Assembly: GCF_004337445.1 (NCBI RefSeq)
Contig: NZ_SJZB01000043.1
Location: 1 to 64,000 of the forward strand
Length of the DNA stretch: 64,000 nucleotides
Source of the DNA: Parasulfuritortus cantonensis
Lineage (GTDB): Bacteria; Pseudomonadota; Gammaproteobacteria; Burkholderiales; Thiobacillaceae
Direction: 5' to 3'
The notes under the pieces are model-generated. The model was not told where the DNA came from. It made no database searches and was given only the letters and a program-made list of their open reading frames with translations. The position numbers and the translations under genes are program-made. Below, piece by piece: positions 8,290-16,324 of this stretch (its first letter is position 1; each line of letters opens with the position of its first letter).

Positions 8290-9920
8290 GCCCGGACTAC
8301 GCCGCCCGCCTGCTCGAATGGCTGCCCGCGCGCTGGCGCGAGGAAGACAGCTCGGGCGACCTGAAGCGCCTGCTCGCCGTGTACGGCGAACTGCTCGACG
8401 CCCTGCACGCCACCGTCGAGCAGCGCCGGGCCGACAGCTTCCCGGACCTGGACCCGGACGGCGAGCATTGCCAGGCCTGGCTGCTGCCCTACTTCGCCCA
8501 GTTGCTCGACGTCAGCCTGGTGTCGCCCGACGAGGCCGGGCGCCGGGCCGAGCTGGCCGACGCCGTGGCCTGGCGCCAGCGCAAGGGGACCCGGCGCGCC
8601 ATCGAGGCCATCGCCGAGGCGGTCGGCCAGTTCGAGGTCGAGATCCAGGAAGGCTGGAAGCGGGTCGCCATCACGCCGCGCGTCGACCGCGCCCTGCTGC
8701 CCGAGGCGGCCTACGGCGAGGCGGCCATCGCGGAGCCCGCGACGCCGGCCCTGCGTGCTCGCCACCCCGGCCTGCCGGCCGCCACGCTCGACCTGCGCTA
8801 CTGCTCGCGCGCGGTGCAATGCGACACCGGCAACTCGGGCGCCCACACCACCACCTTCGCCGGCGCGCCGGTCACCTGGCGCCAGGTCAACCGCCATGGC
8901 CTGCCCTGCCAGGCGGACGGCTACCAGGACGTGTCCCGCCGCACCGCCGACCTGCGCACGCCGGACGGCCGCCGCGGCCACGCCCACCCGCGCCGGGTCC
9001 TGCTGCATCTGGCGCCGCCGGACGGCTTCTTCGCGCCGGCGCCGGCGAGCCGGGACTGGAGCGGCCTGGCCGGCGCCGTCGCGGCCGCGCTGGCGACCGA
9101 CCTGGGCAGCGACAGCGACCGGCTGTGGCAGGACGGCGACGTCGAATTCGAACTCCGGCGCGGCACCTGGCAGGGCGCCGAGCGGCCCCGGCTCACCCTG
9201 CGTGCCCTGACCCCGGCGCCCCTGCGCCTGACCGGCGTGGTCCAGCTCGCCGAGGCGGCCGTGTACCGGTTCGAGAACTTCTGGTTCGACGACCGCCTGG
9301 AGGTCGGCAACGGTGCCGTCGAGCTGGCCGGCTGCGCGCTGCGCCGGGTGCAGGTCGCCGGCGCCGCCGCCGACGCCCCGGTGCTCGCCGCCCGGGCCTG
9401 CCTGTTCGGTGAGCTCGCAGCCGCGGCCGGCCGGGTGCGCCTGGAGTACGCCACCGTGCTCGACAGCCTGGTCGCCGCCGAGCTGGAGGCGAGCGACAGC
9501 ATCCTGCTGCCGCCCCTGCGCGCCGACGGCGTCGGCGACGACGTCCCGGCCGCCGGCTGCATCCGCTACAGCCGCCTGTTCTACATCCCGGCCGACGAGG
9601 AACTGGCCGGCACGCCCTGGCGCTCGGACGGCCACATCGCCGACCTGCGCTGCTACGGCGCCAGCTGCAGCACGGCCGTACCGCTGTTCTGGAACACCGC
9701 CTTCGGCAGCCCGGGCTGCGCCGTCCTGCACCCGGACTGCGACCCGGCCATCCAGGCCGGCGCCGAGGACGGCGGCGAGATGGGTGCCTGCCACGACTAC
9801 CGCCACGTCCTGCGCCGGCGCGCCGTGCTCGACAAGCTCCAGGAATTCCTGCCGGTGGGCATGGAGGCCGTGCTGGTCGCCGATTCCGGCCTGGCCTGCC
9901 CGCCGCCGGTCGCCATCTAA
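8286..9920 (+). CDS. Phage tail protein I-like baseplate protein (544 aa)
   Basis: The N-terminal 130 residues match gpI-like tail proteins: ARLLEWLPARWREEDSSGDL, then YFAQLLDVSLVSPDEAGRR and AWRQRKGTRRAIEAIAEAVG. The rest is longer than classical gpI and beta-rich, with scattered cysteines and a TTTFAGAPVTWR strand. In eCIS this position carries a peripheral baseplate protein, possibly a base for tail fibres. The start overlaps the J stop by 4 nt. The C-terminal half is not recognised in detail. Confidence 0.78.
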   Translation: MSPDYAARLLEWLPARWREEDSSGDLKRLLAVYGELLDALHATVEQRRADSFPDLDPDGEHCQAWLLPYFAQLLDVSLVSPDEAGRRAELADAVAWRQRKGTRRAIEAIAEAVGQFEVEIQEGWKRVAITPRVDRALLPEAAYGEAAIAEPATPALRARHPGLPAATLDLRYCSRAVQCDTGNSGAHTTTFAGAPVTWRQVNRHGLPCQADGYQDVSRRTADLRTPDGRRGHAHPRRVLLHLAPPDGFFAPAPASRDWSGLAGAVAAALATDLGSDSDRLWQDGDVEFELRRGTWQGAERPRLTLRALTPAPLRLTGVVQLAEAAVYRFENFWFDDRLEVGNGAVELAGCALRRVQVAGAAADAPVLAARACLFGELAAAAGRVRLEYATVLDSLVAAELEASDSILLPPLRADGVGDDVPAAGCIRYSRLFYIPADEELAGTPWRSDGHIADLRCYGASCSTAVPLFWNTAFGSPGCAVLHPDCDPAIQAGAEDGGEMGACHDYRHVLRRRAVLDKLQEFLPVGMEAVLVADSGLACPPPVAI

Positions 9921-9931
9921 CGGGGAACACC

Positions 9932-12900
9932 ATGAAAAGCCAAATCTCCCGCGCCACCTTCGACCCCGAACGCCATTACTCCGGCGTCTACCTGCAACAG
10001 GGCCGGATGATCCTGGACGCCGACTGGAACGAGCTGACCGAGATCCAGAAGGCGGCCCTGGTCGCCGCCCTGCGCGACGCCATCTCCGGCAGCCTGGTCA
10101 CGGACGGCGCCGTGCCGGGCGGCGCGCCGCGGGTCGGCGGCCTCGGCCTGGTCAACGTCGCCTCCTCCGGCAACCCGCCCGACATCCGCATCCGGCCCGG
10201 CCGGCTGTACGTCGAGGGCGTGCCGGCCGGCCTGGCCGGCGCCGCCCCGGTGCCGGTCGCCGGCCAGCCCGACTACCCCATCCAAGCCGACTACACGGCG
10301 GCCAAGGTGCGCCTCTACGCCGACGTATGGGAACGCACGGTCACCGCCTTGGAAGAGCCGGCCCTGCTCGACGCCGCCCTGCACGGCGCCGACACCGCGA
10401 CGCGCAGCCAGACCATGCTGCAGGTGAAGTGGTGCACCTGGGACGCGACCGACCCGAGCCGTCAGACCGACCCCATGGACCCGGCCCAGAACCCGGCCAT
10501 GGGCGACGCCCCGCTCAGCCTCAAGCTGAACCTGGTCGACAGCGCCGGCGATGCCTGCGACCCGTGCGCCAGCCAGGCCAAGGCCGACGAGCGCATCGGC
10601 AACTACCTGTTCCGGGTCGAGGTGCACGACTACGTCCCGCAGGGCCAATGGCTGACCCTGAAGTGGTCGCGCGACAACGGCGCCGAGGCCTGCGCCGTGG
10701 CCGCCATGCCGACCGGCTTCAACCAGGGCGAGTGGCTGTGGGAATTCTACGACGCCGACACCGAGCGCCTGCTCGGCAACCATTTCGCCGCCAACCCGAA
10801 GAAGCTGCGCGGCCTGATCAAGGCCACCTGCGAGGCCCCGACCGATGCCGACGAGCCGAAGACCTACGTGCGCCAGTGGGACGGCGCCATGCGCATCCGC
10901 CTGAGCGACGGCCAGCTCGACCCGGGTTTCCCGAACCAGGACCGCGGCGTCGAGCTGAAACCGGGCGCGGCCGCCAGCCAGGCGCCCGGGCGGGTCTATT
11001 TCGACGCCGGCGCGCTCGCCGTCAACCTGGAACGCCTGGAGCTGGCCCTGGCCTGCAAGGACCGCGCCTTCGTGCCCGGCGACTACTGGCTGGCGCCGGT
11101 GCGCGAGGCGGCCGACGCCAGCGGCGACTACGTCCTCGAGGAGGCGCCGCCGGCCGGCGTGCGCCACCACTACCTGTTCCTGGGCGAGATCGGCAAGGAC
11201 ACCAAGCTGGTCGCCGCCGACGATGCCATGCGCCGGCGCCTGGCCTTCCCGCCCCTGACCGACATCACCGCCCGCGACGTCGGCTTCAGCGACCAGTGCG
11301 TCGGCCTGTATGCCGGCGCCAAGAACGTCCAGGACGCCCTCGACATCCTGTGCGCGATCAGCGCCGAGGACATCGCCTACGGCCTGCCCAGTTGCGCCGG
11401 TAGCGCCGGCAACACGGTGCGGGGCCTCCTCAAGACCGCCTTCGACCCGGACGGCGACGGCAAGCTGACCGTGCGCGACGCCCTCGACACCCTGCTCTGC
11501 AAGCTCGATGGCGGCCACCTGCCCTACACCGTGCCGGCCTGCGGCAGTGCGGCCAGCGTCGCCGGCGGGCTCGGCCTGGCCGGGCCGACCAGCCTCGGCG
11601 CCGTGGTCGACAAACTGCTGTGCACGTTCAACGCCGGCCACCTACCCTTCGACAAGGACGACGACGGCCTCTGCAGCGACCTGCAATCGCCCTCGGTGAC
11701 CACCGTGCAGGACGCCCTGCGCGTGCTCTGCGACAAGTCGGGCGGCTGTGCCGTCACGGTCACCTCGCCCGAGCAGTTGGGCATCCTGCTCGAGCAATTC
11801 GCCAAGTCGGACAAGCTCAGCGATCTCTGGCTGTGCCTGAAGGCCGGCAACTATGCCCTCGCCCAGCTGCCCGAGATCGCCGGCAAGCGCAGCCTGCGCA
11901 TCAGCGGCGAAGGGCCGGAATCGGCGCGCATCACCTATGCCGGGGCCAAGCTGGCGGTCGAGGCCGACGAAGTGATCCTGGAGAACCTCACGCTCAGCTT
12001 CGGCACCGCCACCGGCCAGCTCGCCATCCAGGCGGCGACGGCGCGCGCCGCCGGCTGCCGGTTCGCGCGCACCAGTGGCAGCGCGGACGGCCCGGCCATG
12101 ATCAGCGTGGCCGGCCAGGGCAGCGCCACCTGCGACCTGGCCTGGCGCGACAACGTCCTGTATGCCCAGATCAAGACCCTGGTCGCCAGTGCCGGCAAGA
12201 AATGGGCGGCGGCCGACGCGGTCGGCGATGCCGCCGTCAGCGAGGCCATCCTGGCCCTCGGCAAGGCCGAACTGCTCAACGACCCGAACGCCTACGACGC
12301 CGCCCTGGGCAAGGCGGCCAGCCTGATCGCCGGCATGTCCAAGACGGCGCGGACGAGCTGGAAGGGCAAGCTCGGCCAGACCACCGGGACGACGGTCCGG
12401 CTGGCCCGGACCAGCCCCGGCGCCTCGATGTCCGACCTGCTCGCCGGCAGCAAGATGAACGTCGCCGAGACCGCCGCGGCCCTCGACGACATGGTCGCGC
12501 AGTGGTTCAGCTACGCCCCCGACTGGGCCTTGCGCCTGGAAAACGCCAAGGTCGGCGGCGTCCTCGCCGGCAACACGGTAGACGGCTGGTTGCTGCTCGG
12601 CAACGGCGTCGCCGGCTACCGCAACCCGGATGCCGGCATCGTCGCCAGCAGCCTGACCGGCGACAACGTCAAGGCCGGCGGCAGCGAGTTGCGCATCGAG
12701 GGCAACCAGTTGAGCGCGGTCAAGGCCAACCTGGCCGCCGGCACCTTCGACACGGCACGCAAGCTGAGCAAGCAGGTGGACGGCTACGCCCGCCTGTTCC
12801 TGGTCGACAACAGCATCGCCGAGCCGCGCAACACGGTGGTCGCGGCCAGCTTCGTCGGCCAGGGCAACACCTGGTACCGGGCCGCCAAGGAGCAGGCCCC

Positions 12901-13051
12901 GGCCGGCTCGGTGATCGCCGACCGCGCCGCCTTCGTCGGCAACGTGCTCGAAGGTTATGCCGACAACGTGTCGCTCACCTGCACCCTGCATGCCGACCGC
13001 CGGAGCACGGTCGGCAACGTGCTGATCGACCTGGTCGTGCTGGCCAGCTGA
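9932..13051 (+). CDS. DUF6519-domain eCIS protein with EF-hand-like motifs and a beta-helix C-terminus (1039 aa)
   Basis: The N-terminus has the DUF6519 signature FDPERHYSGVYLQQGRMILD with DADWNELTE following (residues 10-39). This family is common in eCIS and large baseplate loci. Residues 505-516 (DPDGDGKLTVRD) and 574-585 (DKDDDGLCSDLQ) look like EF-hand/dockerin calcium loops, each followed by a short repeat (DALDTLLC, DALRVLC). From about residue 640 the sequence resembles a right-handed parallel beta-helix (LRISGEG, VILENLTL, GCRFARTSG), as in tail-spike and receptor-binding proteins. A peripheral baseplate or target-binding role is inferred. It is separated by 11 nt from the previous gene. 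Confidence 0.75.
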   Translation: MKSQISRATFDPERHYSGVYLQQGRMILDADWNELTEIQKAALVAALRDAISGSLVTDGAVPGGAPRVGGLGLVNVASSGNPPDIRIRPGRLYVEGVPAGLAGAAPVPVAGQPDYPIQADYTAAKVRLYADVWERTVTALEEPALLDAALHGADTATRSQTMLQVKWCTWDATDPSRQTDPMDPAQNPAMGDAPLSLKLNLVDSAGDACDPCASQAKADERIGNYLFRVEVHDYVPQGQWLTLKWSRDNGAEACAVAAMPTGFNQGEWLWEFYDADTERLLGNHFAANPKKLRGLIKATCEAPTDADEPKTYVRQWDGAMRIRLSDGQLDPGFPNQDRGVELKPGAAASQAPGRVYFDAGALAVNLERLELALACKDRAFVPGDYWLAPVREAADASGDYVLEEAPPAGVRHHYLFLGEIGKDTKLVAADDAMRRRLAFPPLTDITARDVGFSDQCVGLYAGAKNVQDALDILCAISAEDIAYGLPSCAGSAGNTVRGLLKTAFDPDGDGKLTVRDALDTLLCKLDGGHLPYTVPACGSAASVAGGLGLAGPTSLGAVVDKLLCTFNAGHLPFDKDDDGLCSDLQSPSVTTVQDALRVLCDKSGGCAVTVTSPEQLGILLEQFAKSDKLSDLWLCLKAGNYALAQLPEIAGKRSLRISGEGPESARITYAGAKLAVEADEVILENLTLSFGTATGQLAIQAATARAAGCRFARTSGSADGPAMISVAGQGSATCDLAWRDNVLYAQIKTLVASAGKKWAAADAVGDAAVSEAILALGKAELLNDPNAYDAALGKAASLIAGMSKTARTSWKGKLGQTTGTTVRLARTSPGASMSDLLAGSKMNVAETAAALDDMVAQWFSYAPDWALRLENAKVGGVLAGNTVDGWLLLGNGVAGYRNPDAGIVASSLTGDNVKAGGSELRIEGNQLSAVKANLAAGTFDTARKLSKQVDGYARLFLVDNSIAEPRNTVVAASFVGQGNTWYRAAKEQAPAGSVIADRAAFVGNVLEGYADNVSLTCTLHADRRSTVGNVLIDLVVLAS

Positions 13052-13077
13052 CGCCCGGACCGGAAAGGAGCCCCGCC

Positions 13078-13530
13078 ATGACCCACCCCGCACACCGCCC
13101 GCGCATCGCCGCCCTGCTGCTCGCCGCCGGGCTCGCCCTGGCCGCGGCCGGCTGTTCCATACGCCTGGTCAGCAACTACGACGAGACCACCGACAAGGCG
13201 GTCAGCGCGTTGCAGAAGAAGACCGAAACCCACCTGGTCGCGCTGGAGGCCGCAGAGGGCCTGCCGGAGTGCCGCTACGACCACTACCCGGCCTTCTACA
13301 AGGAGGCCAAGGTCGACGTCAGCGCGATCGCCGTGCGCGCCGCCGCCATCCCGAACAACGAGCTGACCACGGAAGAGACGCAGCTGCTGGCCAGGAACTA
13401 CGACGCCCTGGAGCAGTTGCACAAGATCGCCTGCCTGTCCAAGGACCAGATCGCCACCTTGCGCAGCCAGTTCAACACCTGTTTCACGGCGATCCTGAAG
13501 CTCGAACTCGCCAAGCGCCGGGGCGACTGA
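13078..13530 (+). CDS. Predicted lipoprotein of the eCIS cluster (150 aa)
   Basis: A hydrophobic signal ends in the lipobox AAGC with Cys26 as the predicted lipidated residue, so it should be anchored to a membrane facing the periplasm. The mature part is helical and polar, with paired Cys residues (near 64, 122 and 138). I do not recognise the family. A strong AAAGGAG ribosome-binding site precedes the ATG. Placed between the last baseplate gene and the small membrane protein, it might belong to an envelope-passage or release module, but this is inference. Confidence 0.7.
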   Translation: MTHPAHRPRIAALLLAAGLALAAAGCSIRLVSNYDETTDKAVSALQKKTETHLVALEAAEGLPECRYDHYPAFYKEAKVDVSAIAVRAAAIPNNELTTEETQLLARNYDALEQLHKIACLSKDQIATLRSQFNTCFTAILKLELAKRRGD

Positions 13531-13565
13531 TCCGGTGCCTACTGCGTAGCGATTAGGAGTCGACC

Positions 13566-13895
13566 ATGAGCCTGAACAGCACCCAGTTGGGCAAGAACAT
13601 CCTCGCGGCATTCAAGACCGTGTTCGCCAAGAAGTGGCCAGAGATCAAGGAGTACGGCCAGGCCGAGGCCAAGAAACTGGCCCAGACCCTGGTCATGATC
13701 GAGGCCCTCAAGGCGGCCGGCAAGATCAACGAGGAACAGGCCCGCCTGCATCTGGAGATCCAGAAGAACGCCACCCGCACCGTCATGCTGACCCTGGAAG
13801 GGCTGGGCATCCTGGCCGTCGAGGCCGCCCTGAACGCCGGCCTGGCGACCATCAAGGACGCCGTCAACACGGCGGTCGGCTTCACCCTGGTGTGA
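13566..13895 (+). CDS. Small helical hypothetical protein (109 aa)
   Basis: The ATG has an AGGAG site nine bases upstream. The sequence is mostly amphipathic helix with many Lys, Glu and Ala residues up to about residue 70. A more hydrophobic C-terminal segment (TLEGLGILAVEAALNAGLATI, then the AVNTAVGF tail) could associate with membranes. There is no signal peptide. The family is not recognised. It lies 35 nt after the lipoprotein and 32 nt before a membrane protein. Confidence 0.6.
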   Translation: MSLNSTQLGKNILAAFKTVFAKKWPEIKEYGQAEAKKLAQTLVMIEALKAAGKINEEQARLHLEIQKNATRTVMLTLEGLGILAVEAALNAGLATIKDAVNTAVGFTLV

Positions 13896-13927
13896 CGACC
13901 GGAACCCGACCGCGCAAAGGAGACCCC

Positions 13928-14278
13928 ATGGAACAGGAAAGCATCCGCTCGGCGATCACTCTGGCCAACCGCATCGTCAACAGTCCGGAGTTGAGCGACC
14001 GGGTGAAGAACAACCTGAGCGTCGAACTGCCCCGGATCGCCGAGCAGGTGGTCAGCGAGCTGCCACCGAAGCCGCTCGACAGCGACCCCTGGATATACCG
14101 GATCGTGGTCCTCGCCCTCGGCGGTACCGTGCTGATCGTGGTCGCCGGCGCGGTCGCCCTCGCCGCCGCCCACAGCGGTACCGGCGACGTCAAGATTCCG
14201 GAGGTGCTCACCGCCATCGGCTCGGCCGCCGTCGGCGCCCTGGCCGGCCTGCTGGCACCTTCGCCCGGCCGGACCTGA
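13928..14278 (+). CDS. Small membrane protein, two hydrophobic segments (116 aa)
   Basis: The N-terminal 50 residues are soluble and helical. Residues 57-81 form a strong membrane span (VVLALGGTVLIVVAGAVALA core) and 91-111 a weaker one. An AAAGGAG site precedes ATG 13928; the open frame extends upstream but has no better start. Size and topology resemble holin-like or membrane-anchoring proteins. eCIS particles usually need cell lysis or envelope passage for release, so a release role is conceivable but unproven. Confidence 0.6.
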   Translation: MEQESIRSAITLANRIVNSPELSDRVKNNLSVELPRIAEQVVSELPPKPLDSDPWIYRIVVLALGGTVLIVVAGAVALAAAHSGTGDVKIPEVLTAIGSAAVGALAGLLAPSPGRT

Positions 14279-14329
14279 CCCCCGTGGCGACCACCCCGCC
14301 CACCTGACCGACCCGTCCGGGAGAGCACC

Positions 14330-16270
14330 ATGAAGACCCTGTTCATCCTCCGACGCAAGAGCAGCCACCGCAAGGCGGTGACGGTGCACCCGGCGCGCGC
14401 GGACAGCGACCGGGCCGCCGTCCGGGAAGTGCTCGGCTACCCACTGCGCGCCAAGCTCAAGGTCGGCGCCCCCGACGACGTCTACGAACGCGAGGCCGAC
14501 GCCGCCGCCGACCGGGCGCTGGCAGAACCGGCGGGCATGCTCCAGCGCAAGTGCGCGTCCTGCCAGCAGGAGGATGAGGACGAGGAACGCAAGCGACTCA
14601 CCGGCGCTTCCGCGCCCGACCTGCGGCGCAAGGAAACCGTCGCCTCGGCCAACCCGGCCGGGGGACAGGCCCCAGCCAGCGTCGACCAGGCGCTCGGGCA
14701 GCCGGGCCGGCCGCTGGAACCGCTGTTGCGGCGCGACATGGAACAGCGTTTCGGCCACGATTTTTCCCAGGTCCGCCTGCACCAGGGCAACGCCGCCGAG
14801 CGCTCCGCGCAGTCCGTGAACGCCCGCGCCTACACGGTCGGGCAGCACATCGTGTTCGGCGCCGGCGAGTACTCGCCCGAGACCGGCGGCGGCCGCCGGC
14901 TGCTGGCCCACGAACTGGCCCACACCCTCCAGCAGGGCGGCCCGGCAACCCTGCAGCGCCGCCTGGGCGACGGCCACGACCTGCGCGCGGCCCGGTTTGC
15001 CGGCGACCCCGTGCTCGAGGCCTGCTACGACGACGAGCGCTATCTGCAATACGGCAGCCGCGGCGGCGCCGTGGAGAAGCTCCAGCAGGCCCTGGTCGAT
15101 GCCGGGTTCCCCCTGCCGGCGCATGGCGTCGACGGCGTCTTCAAGTCGGAAACCCAGGCCGCCGTGCAAGCCTACCAGCGCGCCCACGGCCTCGACCCCG
15201 ACGGCCTGGTCGGACCGCGTACCATGACCGCCCTGGACAGCCAGTTCGCCGGCGGCACCACGCCACCCGGAACCACGCCACCCGGAACCACACCACCCGG
15301 AACCACACCGCCCGGAACCACGCCGCCCGGAACCACGCCGCCCGGCACCACGCCACCCGGGACCACACCGCCCGGCACCACGCCGCCCGGCACCACGCCG
15401 CCCGGCACCACGCCGCCCGGCACCACGCCACCCGGCACCACGCCGCCCGGGACCACGCCGCCCGGGACCACGCCGCCCGGCACCACGCCGCCCGCTACGA
15501 CGCCACCTGCGACCATTGCCAGCCAGACCGTCGAAACCTCGCCGGGCGCGCGGACGCGCACCACGATAGGCGTCGGCGAACAGGTGACCCTGACCCATTC
15601 GGCCGGCAGCGCCGCCTGGACGAGTACGGCCGGGACGCTGTCCGCCGTCAACGGGATATCGGTCACCTTCACCGCCCCGGACACGGCTGGCGGCGTCACC
15701 GTACGGGCCAACGCCGCCAGCCTCACCTTCACCGTGCTGGCCCCCACCGCCCTAGTCATGGACCGCGAACCGGGCACCGTCGTCAAGCACACCCAGAACA
15801 GCGCCGACTCCGGCATCCAGACGCGGCCATACCTGCTGCCGGACGTCGTCAACTTCCATAACGTCCAATACCGGGAGATGGATGTCGCGGGAACGGCCTC
15901 CAGTCCGGGGCCCTATTCGTGCAACCCGGCCAGCGGCGGCCACTGCAGGGCGGGCGGCGGCGGCGCGCCATGCAACGCGCTGTCGATGACCGACACCGTC
16001 GTGGCCGGCCTGGGCACCCGGGCCATCCTGGGCGACTGCGCCTACTCGGGCCATTGCGGCACGGCGCCGCCGTTTACTGCCGCGACACTGCTGTTGGCCA
16101 TCCCGCACGAATACCGGGTCGGCAGCGGGCCCTTCCACCCGTTCTACACGGTGATCCAGCTCCATACCGTGGCGGCGGACGGCACCACCCTGACGACCTT
16201 CAAGGCCGGAGCCACGGGCACCATCCAGGTTGCCGACCCGACCGGCACGATCACGGCCTGCCCATGGTAG
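14330..16270 (+). CDS. DUF4157 eCIS protein with peptidoglycan-binding domain, TTPPG linker and unknown C-terminus (646 aa)
   Basis: Domain order: an N-terminal DUF4157-associated signature (LRAKLKVGAPDDVYEREAD, about 44-62), a CASC motif, then DUF4157 proper with the zincin motif HELAH (H194, E195, H198). Residues about 240-303 form a PG_binding_1-type domain (VDGVFKSETQAAVQAYQ). A linker of 15 TTPPG plus two TTPPA units follows (310-394), then an Ig-like domain (about 400-475) and a C-terminal domain of about 170 residues with seven Cys that I do not recognise. DUF4157 proteins are tied to eCIS cargo and release. The C-terminus may be the effector part; whether the zincin is active is unknown. 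Confidence 0.82.
   Translation: MKTLFILRRKSSHRKAVTVHPARADSDRAAVREVLGYPLRAKLKVGAPDDVYEREADAAADRALAEPAGMLQRKCASCQQEDEDEERKRLTGASAPDLRRKETVASANPAGGQAPASVDQALGQPGRPLEPLLRRDMEQRFGHDFSQVRLHQGNAAERSAQSVNARAYTVGQHIVFGAGEYSPETGGGRRLLAHELAHTLQQGGPATLQRRLGDGHDLRAARFAGDPVLEACYDDERYLQYGSRGGAVEKLQQALVDAGFPLPAHGVDGVFKSETQAAVQAYQRAHGLDPDGLVGPRTMTALDSQFAGGTTPPGTTPPGTTPPGTTPPGTTPPGTTPPGTTPPGTTPPGTTPPGTTPPGTTPPGTTPPGTTPPGTTPPGTTPPGTTPPATTPPATIASQTVETSPGARTRTTIGVGEQVTLTHSAGSAAWTSTAGTLSAVNGISVTFTAPDTAGGVTVRANAASLTFTVLAPTALVMDREPGTVVKHTQNSADSGIQTRPYLLPDVVNFHNVQYREMDVAGTASSPGPYSCNPASGGHCRAGGGGAPCNALSMTDTVVAGLGTRAILGDCAYSGHCGTAPPFTAATLLLAIPHEYRVGSGPFHPFYTVIQLHTVAADGTTLTTFKAGATGTIQVADPTGTITACPW
15257..15511 (+). repeat. 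In-frame 15-bp tandem repeat, 17 units (15 TTPPG, 2 TTPPA)
   Basis: Seventeen contiguous 15-bp units with consensus ACCACGCCGCCCGGC, differing almost only at synonymous third positions (cca/ccg, gga/ggc/ggg). They encode a Pro/Thr-rich linker. The near-identical central units suggest recent expansion by slippage or unequal recombination, so copy number may vary between strains. Confidence 0.97.
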
Positions 16271-16324
16271 CGGCAACCCGGGCCGGCGCGCCTCTCCTGA
16301 CCGGCCGCCGGCCGGGCTGAGGCC

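Noticed and set aside
15257-15511. Regular repeats that might suggest a CRISPR array
   Set aside because: Units are 15 bp, directly contiguous without spacers and in frame as TTPPG codons.
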